Source: WTFY01 sp026713925 (lineage in GTDB: Bacteria; Pseudomonadota; Gammaproteobacteria; UBA4575). Taken from it: a DNA stretch of 64,000 nucleotides. Location of the stretch: NCBI GenBank assembly GCA_963662355.1, contig OY759361.1:1798001-1862000 (forward strand), read 5' to 3'. The notes under the pieces are model-generated. The model had not been told where the DNA came from, did not search any database, and was given only the letters and a program-made list of their open reading frames with translations. Positions 8,081-16,502 of the stretch are shown here, in pieces (positions within the stretch are counted from its first letter, which is position 1; each line of letters opens with the position of its first letter). The translations under genes were made by a program, and so were the position numbers.

Positions 8081-10363
8081 TTGCTATTGGAACGCTGCAT
8101 TACCATCGTCCTTGAGCGTCGTTGGCTGGTTGTTATCCTTGCTATGCTAGCCATGGTTGCCATAGCTAGCGGAGTTCGTTTTGTCTCTGTCTCAAACGAT
8201 TACCGGATTCTATTCAGTGAAAATGATCCAAAACTTGCTGCACTCAATGCTTTGGAGAACACTTATTCCACTTCTGATTTAGCACTGATTGCCGTTACAC
8301 CTCGAGAGGGATCGGTATTTACGCGTGACACACTTGGAGTTATCGAGGAGCTAACCGAAGCTGCGTGGCAAGCACCGTATTCCAATAGGGTTGATTCTCT
8401 CACCAACTATTTGCATAGCGAGGCATTCGGAGACGACTTGGTAGTTGCTCCGCTTGTCAGTGACGCGCAACCGTTTAGCAATGCTCACCTAGAACGAATT
8501 GAGAAAATTGCTCTGGGCGCAACCGCTATAGGTGGACGTTTAGTCTCACATGATGGACGCGTGGGCGGAGTTGCAATAAATTTCATCCTGCCTGAAAACC
8601 TAGATCAAGCAGTAACTGAAATCACCGATTATCTTACTGATCTGCTGGAACAAGCCCGCATGAGCCACCCTGACATACGTTACCACCTGACCGGTAGCGT
8701 TGTTATGCATCGTGCTTTCGCAGATGCCACGAAGAACGATTTGCAGACCCTCACGCCAATCGTTTTGCTCGTTATAGTAATCGTAACAATCACTCTCTTA
8801 CGTTCGGTTCTTGGTACCGTAGTCATCGTGGCTATGATCATTTTTGTCGTCAACACCACCATGGGACTCGCAGGCTGGCTCAACACAGTGTTCAGTCCCA
8901 CTAATTCAGGCGTACCTATCATTATCATGACAATTACTGTAGCGCATTCCATACACATCGTGACTAGTACATTGCAGGGTATGAGGCATGGCCTGGACAG
9001 GCATGCGGCAATTGCAGAATCAATGCGCATCAATGCATACCCGGTATTTCTTACTTCACTCACGACCATGATCGGGTTTCTCAGTCTGAATGCCTCGGAT
9101 TCTCCGCCTTTTCACATCCTGGGCAATTTCGTGGCGTTTGGCGTGTTTTGTGCGTTTGTCTATTCCATGACACTCCTGCCGGCACTGCTTTCAATCCTGC
9201 CTTTACGTGTGTCTGCTGCCCAGACTGCAAAGAGCGCGTTCATTGACCGGTTTTCAGACTTTGTTATTGCGCGGCGCAAGCTCCTGCTTTGGTCTTTTGC
9301 CTTGATATCGGTTGTACTTATCGCTGGTATTCCCCGCAATGAGTTGACCGATAACTGGACACGGTATTTTGACGACCGTTATGAATTTCGTCGCGATACG
9401 GATTACGTAATTGAAAACCTGACAGGTTTGGATCTGCTGGAATATTCGCTGGATACGGGACGTGAAGGCGGCATCTCCGACCCCCGCTACCTGCAGGAGG
9501 TCGAGGCCTTCGCCGACTGGTACCGTGAGCAGCCGGAAGTATTCCATGTCCAAGCCTTTCCGGACGTCATGAAACGCCTGAACAGGAACATGCACGGTGA
9601 CGATCCGGAGTTCCACAGGTTGCCGGACAATCGTGAACTTGCTGCGCAATACCTGTTGTTGTACGAGCTTTCACTTCCTGCAGGCTTTGACCTCAATGAC
9701 CGCATTGATGTTGCCAAGTCAGCCACGCGTATGACCGTCATTGTCCGTAACATATCAACCCGGGATTTGCGAGAACTGGATGAACGGGCGCAAGCATGGC
9801 TCCATGCCAATATGCCCGATCTTGAGTCTGAAGCATCAGGCATCAGTGTAGCGTTCGCTCACATTTCTGAGCGCAATATCCACGGCATGCTGCGGGGCAC
9901 AATTATTGCCATGGCTCTCATATCACTAATCCTGATTATGATTTTCAGAAGCGTGCGCCTTGGCCTTGTCAGCCTGATACCCAATTTTGTTCCTGCGGCG
10001 ATGAGCTTTGGCCTATGGGGCTATCTGGTTGGTCATGTGGGTCTAGCTTCATCAGTAGTCGTTGCCGTTGCTTTTGGAATTATTGTCGATGACACAATTC
10101 ACTTTCTAAGCAAATATGTAAAATCGAGGCAGGATGGTCTACTTGCTACCGACGCTGTACGCTCTACCTTTCATACCGTAGGTCGGGCACTTGGAACCAC
10201 GACAGCAGTTTTATCTGCAGGTTTTCTAGTGTTTGCTATTTCAGGTTTCGAAATCAGCTGGGCACTCGGTCTGCTGGTAGCGATTACGATTATCTTTGCA
10301 CTTGCTGCCGATTTTCTGCTTCTTCCTACCCTGTTGATTGCAATTGACCGGAGGAATTCATGA
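8081..10363 (+). CDS. RND/MMPL-family exporter
   Basis: Inner-membrane proton-driven exporter of the COG1033/MMPL type. About 760 residues are built as two repeats: a membrane helix after RRWLVV, a periplasmic loop, and a block of helices containing a TVAHSIHIV segment. The second half repeats this with GIIVDDTIHFLSKY, bearing the acidic pair usual in RND proton relays. The length is typical of HpnN-like and MMPL-like lipid exporters. The longest frame opens at GTG 8042 without a ribosome site. TTG 8081 has AAAGG ten bases upstream and gives the usual family N-terminus, so I use it. It overlaps the next gene by four bases. Export of a hydrophobic or lipid-like molecule is inference. Confidence 0.88.
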   Translation: MLLERCITIVLERRWLVVILAMLAMVAIASGVRFVSVSNDYRILFSENDPKLAALNALENTYSTSDLALIAVTPREGSVFTRDTLGVIEELTEAAWQAPYSNRVDSLTNYLHSEAFGDDLVVAPLVSDAQPFSNAHLERIEKIALGATAIGGRLVSHDGRVGGVAINFILPENLDQAVTEITDYLTDLLEQARMSHPDIRYHLTGSVVMHRAFADATKNDLQTLTPIVLLVIVIVTITLLRSVLGTVVIVAMIIFVVNTTMGLAGWLNTVFSPTNSGVPIIIMTITVAHSIHIVTSTLQGMRHGLDRHAAIAESMRINAYPVFLTSLTTMIGFLSLNASDSPPFHILGNFVAFGVFCAFVYSMTLLPALLSILPLRVSAAQTAKSAFIDRFSDFVIARRKLLLWSFALISVVLIAGIPRNELTDNWTRYFDDRYEFRRDTDYVIENLTGLDLLEYSLDTGREGGISDPRYLQEVEAFADWYREQPEVFHVQAFPDVMKRLNRNMHGDDPEFHRLPDNRELAAQYLLLYELSLPAGFDLNDRIDVAKSATRMTVIVRNISTRDLRELDERAQAWLHANMPDLESEASGISVAFAHISERNIHGMLRGTIIAMALISLILIMIFRSVRLGLVSLIPNFVPAAMSFGLWGYLVGHVGLASSVVVAVAFGIIVDDTIHFLSKYVKSRQDGLLATDAVRSTFHTVGRALGTTTAVLSAGFLVFAISGFEISWALGLLVAITIIFALAADFLLLPTLLIAIDRRNS

Positions 10364-11181
10364 TTGCCACCATTTACCAGAATGTACGACCAGTTTTTTT
10401 ATTGTTTGCACTTCATTTTGCTATTTTGACCTACTTCGTACCTCCAAAGTTGGAAAGTGCTACTCCTGAGGAAATGGGGCTTGAGATTGCACGCAAAGCT
10501 GATCTGCGAGACGAAGGCTTTGAAAACTTCACAGCTCAGCAAACCATGGTGTTACGTAACAAACACGGGCAGGAAAGCCAGCGCCAGCTTCGGGTAAAAA
10601 TCTTGGAAATCCCTGAAGATGGCAACAAAAGTCTGTTTGTATTTGACAGTCCGAGAGATGTCCAAGGCACTGCATTGCTGATCCACTCTCACAAGGAAGC
10701 GCCAGATGACCAATGGCTCTACTTGCCTGCTCTGAAACGTGTCAAGCGAATCAGCTCTTCAAACAAGTCTGGCTCATTTATGGGCAGCGAGTTCGCGTAT
10801 GAAGACCTGACCGCTCAGGAAGTAGAGAAGTTCACTTACCGGTACTTGCGGGACGAGCCATGTGGCAAATTAACCTGTACAGTCTCTGAACGCTTCCCAG
10901 TAGACAAAGAATCAGGCTACCGCCGTCAGCTAGTCTGGCTTGATCGGGATGAACTTCGCATTTGGAAAATACAGTACTACGATCGCAAAGATGCCCATCT
11001 TAAAACGCTCACATTCGAGAACTATGAGCAGTACCTGAGTAAATTCTGGCGAGCAGGTCTCATGAAAATGGTGAATCATTTAACCGGGAAAAGCACCACC
11101 ATGACCTGGACAAACTATCAGTTTCGTACAGATCTTGACGACCGTGACTTTACAAAAACCGGGTTAAGACGAGCGCGTTAA
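10360..11181 (+). CDS. Outer-membrane lipoprotein-sorting-like protein (LolA-like fold)
   Basis: 273-residue exported protein of the COG2834-like family usually found beside MMPL exporters. The N-terminus has a hydrophobic segment (about residues 10-28). Body motifs are the LolA-like beta-sheet signatures: FDSPRDVQGTALL, WLYLPALKRVKRISSSNKSGSFMGSEF and YEDL. It probably carries a hydrophobic cargo or assists the exporter across the periplasm. ATG overlaps the RND stop by four bases (ATGA), and its own TAA overlaps the next ATG by one base, so the three genes are tightly coupled. Confidence 0.85.
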   Translation: MIATIYQNVRPVFLLFALHFAILTYFVPPKLESATPEEMGLEIARKADLRDEGFENFTAQQTMVLRNKHGQESQRQLRVKILEIPEDGNKSLFVFDSPRDVQGTALLIHSHKEAPDDQWLYLPALKRVKRISSSNKSGSFMGSEFAYEDLTAQEVEKFTYRYLRDEPCGKLTCTVSERFPVDKESGYRRQLVWLDRDELRIWKIQYYDRKDAHLKTLTFENYEQYLSKFWRAGLMKMVNHLTGKSTTMTWTNYQFRTDLDDRDFTKTGLRRAR

Positions 11182-12434
11182 TGCTGTGCTGGGCAGCTCT
11201 GAAACAGACCTTACTCGGCGCTGTCTTGATTTTTGCCATAGTTTTCAATTCACAAGTTTGTGCCAACAGCGGAATTGATCTTCAGCTTTTCGGGCATGTG
11301 AGTGTAGAAAGCAGGTGGTACCCGGAAAATGGTGCTTACTCAAGTCAATCGCATCACGCCAGTGGGTTTGTTTTGGAGCCAGAGTTATATTTTGAAAGTG
11401 TCAGCGGCTGGAGTTTCAACCTGGTACCATTTTTCCGTTATGACAGTGCAGACCCGGAGCGTAGTCATGCAGATCTGCGTGAAGCATATTTTCTGTTATT
11501 TGGCGAAATTGGCAACAGTGAATGGGAGCTTCGCCTTGGCATCGATCGGGTGTTCTGGGGGGTTGTTGAATCCTACCACCTAGTAGACATCATCAACCAA
11601 ACTGACCTGATAGAGCATCCAGACGAAGAAGTTGAACTTGGCCAACTCATGGCCCATGTTACTTGGTCCGGAGAATGGGGGGCGGCAGAATTCTTTGCTA
11701 TGCCACATCATCGTGAACGTACATTTCCAGGTCGCAGAGGTCGCCTGCGCCCGGCAATTATCATAGACGATGAACGCCCATCCTATGAGAGTTCAGCCGA
11801 GGAGTGGCATTTGGATTTTGCTGCCCGCTACAGCCAGAGCCTGGGGGCCTTTGATATCGGGATAAGCGTATTCGATGGCACCAGCCGGGAACCCCTCTTG
11901 CGAAGTAGACACCACGATGACGGACTAATCTTGGTTCCGCACTACGAACAAGTTCGCCAGTTCGGGCTAGACGTGCAACTGACTTCTAATTCCTGGCTAT
12001 TCAAGCTAGAAGCCATTCATCGCGCAGATTCCCAAAACCTCCGCTTCAAGGAAGAGGATTTCGAAGCTTTCGTCATAGGGGGTGAATATACATTTTACTC
12101 TATACTGGACTCGGCCATCGATTTCAGTGTTCTGGGGGAATGGACTTACGATGGGCGAGGTAATGACGCTACAAATGCCTTTGAAGATGACCTCCTCATT
12201 GCTACACGCCTCGCATTCAATGACATCCAAAACACTGAAATTTATGCCAGTATCCTAGAAGATAGGCAACACTCAACAAATGCCCTAGTCGTCGAAGTTA
12301 ACCGGCGAATCTCTGACCAATGGTCTATGAACCTGGAACTGCTATCTCTATTTAATGTTGATAAGGAAGACGTCCAAATTGATCAAACCCGGCGCGATAG
12401 TTTTATCGAGTTCCACTTGAACTACAACTTCTAG
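11181..12434 (+). CDS. Predicted outer-membrane beta-barrel protein of RND operon
   Basis: 417-residue protein with a signal peptide (hydrophobic residues 10-27, ending near CANS), alternating aromatic beta-strand sequence throughout, and a terminal strand ending in Phe (HLNYNF), the classic C-terminal signature for insertion by the BAM machinery. No named family is recognised. Its one-base overlap with the LolA-like gene places it as the outer-membrane part of the exporter system. It could be the exit channel or receptor for the cargo; the role is inferred from context. Confidence 0.7.
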   Translation: MLCWAALKQTLLGAVLIFAIVFNSQVCANSGIDLQLFGHVSVESRWYPENGAYSSQSHHASGFVLEPELYFESVSGWSFNLVPFFRYDSADPERSHADLREAYFLLFGEIGNSEWELRLGIDRVFWGVVESYHLVDIINQTDLIEHPDEEVELGQLMAHVTWSGEWGAAEFFAMPHHRERTFPGRRGRLRPAIIIDDERPSYESSAEEWHLDFAARYSQSLGAFDIGISVFDGTSREPLLRSRHHDDGLILVPHYEQVRQFGLDVQLTSNSWLFKLEAIHRADSQNLRFKEEDFEAFVIGGEYTFYSILDSAIDFSVLGEWTYDGRGNDATNAFEDDLLIATRLAFNDIQNTEIYASILEDRQHSTNALVVEVNRRISDQWSMNLELLSLFNVDKEDVQIDQTRRDSFIEFHLNYNF

Positions 12435-12530
12435 ATGGACACCCAGTTCCGAGTACTGATTCAGGTTAAGTGCTAAAGCCCACTAAACCCATGGATCAGA
12501 AACCCCAAGCCAGAATCATCCTGCTATTAC

Positions 12531-13466
12531 TCAGGCTTCGGCAACTTTATCCAAGAAAACAGGAAGACTGAAGTGCACATTCTCTACAACGCCTTCCATG
12601 GTCGAGATCTCCAAATCAGCATACTCTCGCAGCTTATCAATCAGTTCCTCTACCAGTTCTTCGGGCGTCGAAGCTCCAGCAGTAATTCCCACAGTTTCGC
12701 CCCCCTGTAGCCATACAGGGTCAATCTTTGATGGGTCTTCAACCAAATAGCTGGGGACACCGCTGTCGTTACCAACTTCACACAATCGGTTGGAATTGGA
12801 ACTGTTCTGCGCGCCTACTACTAGTATCAGGTCTACTTGGGCAGCAAGTGCGCGCACTGCAGCTTGACGGTTCTGAGTCGCATAGCAAATGTCCTTGGTA
12901 TCCGGCCCGACAATATTTGGAAACCGCTTCCTTAATGCCCTGATTACATTTTGAGTATCGTCAACTGACAAGGTAGTCTGCGTGACATATGCAACTTTTT
13001 CAGGATCGCGCACCTCCAGTGCTTCTACATCTTCCACATCGCTAACCAAAAAAACAGGTCCCGGAATCTGGCCTAATGTACCCTCAACCTCTGGATGGTT
13101 TTCGTGACCAATCAAGATGACATCATAACCCTTATCAGCATAACGCTGGCCCTGTTTGTGTACCTTGGAAACCAACGGACAAGTAGCATCAATTGTTTGC
13201 AGATTACGTATCGACGCATTATTTTCAACTCCCTTTGAAACCCCATGGGCACTGAATACGGCAATTGCTCCATCAGGAATTTGTTCGATTTCTTCTACAA
13301 ATTTCACACCCTTGGCTTTCAAGTTTTCCACGACACGCCGATTATGAACTATTTCGTGACGCACATAGACTGGGGGCTCGTAAAGTTTCAGCGCACCTTC
13401 GGCTATTGCAATTGCACGATCTACTCCGGCACAAAATCCACGTGGTTGAGCTAAAATGACTCGCAT
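12531..13466 (-). CDS. ispH: 4-hydroxy-3-methylbut-2-enyl diphosphate reductase
   Basis: Last enzyme of the MEP pathway, an iron-sulfur enzyme that makes IPP and DMAPP from HMBPP. The 311-residue length is normal. The three cluster cysteines are C12 (PRGFCAGVDRA), C96 (ATCPLVSKVH) and C194 (DICYATQNRQ). The substrate-site histidines lie in VRHEIVHN and GHENHPEVEGT. Start ATG, then RVILAQPRG. The neighbouring squalene/phytoene synthase uses isoprenoids from this pathway, a functional link although the genes are 180 bases apart. Confidence 0.97.
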   Translation of the reverse strand: MRVILAQPRGFCAGVDRAIAIAEGALKLYEPPVYVRHEIVHNRRVVENLKAKGVKFVEEIEQIPDGAIAVFSAHGVSKGVENNASIRNLQTIDATCPLVSKVHKQGQRYADKGYDVILIGHENHPEVEGTLGQIPGPVFLVSDVEDVEALEVRDPEKVAYVTQTTLSVDDTQNVIRALRKRFPNIVGPDTKDICYATQNRQAAVRALAAQVDLILVVGAQNSSNSNRLCEVGNDSGVPSYLVEDPSKIDPVWLQGGETVGITAGASTPEELVEELIDKLREYADLEISTMEGVVENVHFSLPVFLDKVAEA

Positions 13467-13643
13467 TACCTTACCCTATCACCAAATTTTCTGTCTGGAT
13501 ACTGCTCACAAAACACATACTACCACTAAGCTTAGCTTGCTGATAGCAACACAAAAGGTAGTAGCTTTCAGTGTACTGTCGCTTGCTCGCGCTGCTTTCC
13601 CACAGCGGAACAGAATTTGGCAGATACCATACAGGATATAAAG

Positions 13644-14708
13644 CTACAACTGCACTTGTTCAAGGCTTTTTCTTCCGGAACGTGGAAGTTTGTAGGTCAA
13701 TATTTTGAAGAGCAGCTTCAAAGCCAGATTGGAACGAACTACAATCCTAGTAACAAGGATGACAGCCCGTACACTGCGACGTGATATCTTTATTTCCTGA
13801 CCACTTTTGAAATTGGGCTTCGCGTAAATGCGACGCAGGGTCAGTACTGCCATACCCAGTGCCCACAGGCAGTGTAACCGTATACCGGTTTCACGGGGTG
13901 GGATAATCATGACAAACTGCAGTGCGTTAGAAAGATGGATGCGGGTAATGGCTACCAGCTCAAATAACCCTTTGGAAAAACCGGAATGTACATGCCCAGT
14001 AGAGAGGGAACCCAGCTCGAATCCAGCCTCCAGAAAAACATCTCTTGGTAGCCAACATGCACCACGTTGTCGATCATCCCACATGTCCTTCAGAATATTA
14101 GTCATCTGCAATCCTTGGCCAAAGGAAACTGAAAGCGCTAGCAACTCCTCACGTCGCTTATCAATTTCGGCAGAGTACTCACAGAATAACTCAGTGAGCA
14201 TCTCACCGACTACACCTGCAACATGATAGCAGTAACGATCCAGATGAGGCACGTCATCCAATCCATTGGCCAAATCTTCTTTTTGCTGAAATTCCGTCAT
14301 ACCTTTCGACATGATTCTCACACAACGTTCAAGAGCATTTCGTTGGCTGGAACTAAACCCTCTAGTAATGCGAACAACTCTGGCAGTGTTGGCAATTAAG
14401 TCATGCTCACTTTCAGTGGTTGATGAAGATAACAATGCGCCAAGTTCACGTGCAAAAGACTCTGCTTCTTTGCGACCTGCCACAACATCGACAAATTGCC
14501 TAGCGAACATCAGTTTCTGCTGTGCAGACAGTGTAGGCTCGTCTTCAATAGTGTCTGTGATTCGGCACAATAGATAGGCATTGCCTACTACATCACATAG
14601 TGCATCGGGAAGCTGTGGAATTGTTAAGGCAAACGTGCGGGAAACACCTTGCAGAGCTTCGGCTTGATAAGCGAAATCACTACTTGCCAGCCCATGTGAG
14701 GCAGACAT
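13644..14708 (-). CDS. Squalene/phytoene synthase family protein
   Basis: Head-to-head prenyl transferase that condenses two prenyl diphosphates; squalene from FPP is most likely. Both Mg-binding motifs are present: DTIED in RITDTIEDEP and the second aspartate cluster NILKDMWDDRQRG. SRTFALTIPQLP near the N-terminus is typical. About 354 residues with ATG 14708, chosen because AAGG lies seven bases upstream; a longer frame opens at 14792 without support. The C-terminal ~60 residues are basic and partly hydrophobic, possibly membrane-associated, as in squalene synthases. No hopanoid or carotenoid genes are nearby, so the end product is unknown. Confidence 0.85.
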   Translation of the reverse strand: MSASHGLASSDFAYQAEALQGVSRTFALTIPQLPDALCDVVGNAYLLCRITDTIEDEPTLSAQQKLMFARQFVDVVAGRKEAESFARELGALLSSSTTESEHDLIANTARVVRITRGFSSSQRNALERCVRIMSKGMTEFQQKEDLANGLDDVPHLDRYCYHVAGVVGEMLTELFCEYSAEIDKRREELLALSVSFGQGLQMTNILKDMWDDRQRGACWLPRDVFLEAGFELGSLSTGHVHSGFSKGLFELVAITRIHLSNALQFVMIIPPRETGIRLHCLWALGMAVLTLRRIYAKPNFKSGQEIKISRRSVRAVILVTRIVVRSNLALKLLFKILTYKLPRSGRKSLEQVQL

Positions 14709-15433
14709 TATTAACCTTAAATCTTTGTCTCGTGTTAGGTCACAAAGATGAATTGTACACTCGTGCCAACTAATAAGAAATGGATGCATCAATCAATATC
14801 ATCCATATCCAAAGTCCTACATACCTGCCCTGCTTCATACAGCCCCCAGAACACGTTGTGCATTACCGCAGCACTTGAAAACAACATTGATAGGCTGCTA
14901 GCTCCTCGACTCATTGCATACCAATCCCATTTTTCAGTGTTACAGATAGTAAATTGATCAAGCTGAAAGTTTTTGGCCAGTTAGAAGCTAGCTGCATGCC
15001 TTGGCCTTGCCTGATTTACCAATAGACCAGAATCAGGAAGACACTCCACCCCGCAAACATGGCCCTGCCGACGGTCTATATGGGTTTTCAAATGCTGGAG
15101 CTCCAGCAACAAACCATAAAGATCAAACAATTTGTCCAGTTAGAAGCAGCTATTTCCAATGACAGATTACCCCATGTCAGCGAAGCAGGGTTGTCCAAGC
15201 AGGAAATTTTTTGCTTGCATTCCACGACACCAATTTGTACGCTACCAACGCTAGAAAACAGCTGCTGAGAAGAGTCAATATGTTCTTTATAACCAGCTGC
15301 CAGAATGTGCAGAGGCATCAGCCTGTATGAGGGGAGACAAATAGCATCTTTATCTGCTCATAAAAAAAAACTTCGGATAGTCAAATGCCCTGAAAAGTAA
15401 CGGGAATTTAATAAGATAAGATCTAATTAACTT
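14709..15433. other. Intergenic region with possible decayed coding remnant
   Basis: About 725 bases without an intact gene. On the minus strand, 15139 down to 14789 reads as one frame of 52 codons, one TAA, then 63 codons ending TGA; the stretch includes KWDWYAMSRGASS and VFWGLYEAGQ. A near-identical 20-base segment containing CTTCTAACTGG occurs twice (about 14977-14996 and 15134-15153 by plus coordinates), 159 bases apart and in phase. No family is recognised. The rest shows nothing clear. Confidence 0.35.
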
Positions 15434-15442
15434 TGTTATAAT
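15434..15442 (+). promoter_or_regulatory. Extended -10 promoter of first STAS gene
   Basis: TGT followed by a perfect TATAAT (15437-15442) gives an extended -10 element, 34 bases before the TTG start, in strongly A-T-rich DNA. No good -35 lies 17 bases upstream, which extended -10 promoters can do without. The ribosome site GGAG at 15465-15468 follows. Confidence 0.55.
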
Positions 15443-15476
15443 CTATCACCAAATCAATTTTGTTGGAGAATCACAA

Positions 15477-15833
15477 TTGCAAAATAGTCACGTAGAACTG
15501 CATGTCGATCAAGCCGAAGATACTGCACTGGTAGTAAGTGTAGTCGGTCGTATTGACGGCGTAAATGCACAGGAATTTTACAATAGCCTGAGTAAGAAGA
15601 TTAATGGCTCTGACAATCCAGTGGTTCTAGACCTTGAAAAGCTGACCTATATTAGTAGTGCAGGATTGCGTTCGATTTTACTAATTGCAAAAACACTCAA
15701 GGGCAGAAATACAAGATTCATGCTGTGCTCCTTACCTGATCCTATAAAAGAAATAGTTGAGATTGCAGGCTTTGACAAAATTATTGATGTGCTTCAATCT
15801 CGCTCTGCAGCTATCACTGAAATTACTAGCTAG
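15477..15833 (+). CDS. STAS-domain anti-anti-sigma (RsbV-like) protein 1
   Basis: 118-residue single STAS domain, the switchable partner in partner-switching pathways. The conserved helix-start motif is YISSAGLRS at 58-66. By alignment with SpoIIAA, S61 is the predicted phosphorylation site used by an RsbW-like kinase and cleared by a PP2C phosphatase. TTG start has GGAG eight bases upstream, which decides it. It is about 55% identical by eye to the next gene, with shared GRIDG-AQEF, SAGLRSIL and LCSLPDP blocks. It faces the operon encoding its likely kinase and phosphatase. Confidence 0.9.
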   Translation: MQNSHVELHVDQAEDTALVVSVVGRIDGVNAQEFYNSLSKKINGSDNPVVLDLEKLTYISSAGLRSILLIAKTLKGRNTRFMLCSLPDPIKEIVEIAGFDKIIDVLQSRSAAITEITS

Positions 15834-16096
15834 CTATAACGCAAAATGGCGAACATTAGTCTGGGTTTCAATGGCCCTGAATGCTTGCAGGATAAAATAG
15901 CTACAGCACACAGAAAATACAAACTACCAGTTGATGGCACGACTTCAAACTGGATTCTAGAATAGGACACACTTGTATGTGTTTCATGTGCAACCTTGAT
16001 AGATTTGCATACCAAGTGCTGATCGACAGAAAATAATAATAGGCATCACTAGTTTCCAGTAGTAATTAATTTTTCAAAAATTCCAATTGCAGCCAT
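15834..16096. other. Spacer between twin STAS genes
   Basis: 263 bases without a gene. Only short features are seen, such as the small inverted repeat ACAC-TTGTAT-GTGT near 15,970. The spacer suggests the second STAS gene may have its own promoter, but I cannot assign one. Confidence 0.4.
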
Positions 16097-16489
16097 TTGG
16101 AAAATGAATTTACGTACATTGGAGATTTCAGCATTACTACTAACAACCAATATGAATTGCAAGCGGAAGAGCTTGAAGATTCAATAGTTATAAATGTAAC
16201 TGGCCGCATAGATGGCATCAGTGCACAGGAATTCCACGACAAAGTGAACCAAGAGATCCAAGATCTTGATCACCACATAGTCATGGATTTCAAGAAGCTA
16301 TCCTACATTAACAGCGCAGGATTAAGATCTATACTATTTATTGCCAAGGAACTTAGAAAGAAAAGCAAGATGTTCATACTGTGCTCCTTGCCTGACCCAG
16401 TCATGCAAGTTATCAAGACCTCATGTTTTGATAAAATAATTGATATATGTGAAACCCGGTCAGCAGCGATGGCAAAAATAGCGGGCTAG
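16097..16489 (+). CDS. STAS-domain anti-anti-sigma (RsbV-like) protein 2
   Basis: 130-residue paralogue of the preceding gene with a longer N-terminus. The motif YINSAGLRS at 70-78 gives S73 as the predicted phospho-acceptor. The C-terminal halves are very similar (LCSLPDPV, CFDKIIDI, RSAA near the end), so this is a duplication. Start is TTG with no clear ribosome site; no ATG is usable in frame. It ends 13 bases before the convergent sensor-kinase gene. Two antagonists for one kinase could give graded or two-target output (inference). Confidence 0.85.
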   Translation: MENEFTYIGDFSITTNNQYELQAEELEDSIVINVTGRIDGISAQEFHDKVNQEIQDLDHHIVMDFKKLSYINSAGLRSILFIAKELRKKSKMFILCSLPDPVMQVIKTSCFDKIIDICETRSAAMAKIAG

Positions 16490-16502
16490 CAAATTAGACT
16501 CA

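Noticed and set aside
9420..9540. G+C-rich patch inside the RND exporter gene
   Set aside because: Only about two lines long and inside a normally read periplasmic loop; too short to claim mosaicism.
15960..15985. Small ACAC...GTGT inverted repeat between STAS genes
   Set aside because: Four-base arms are expected by chance.
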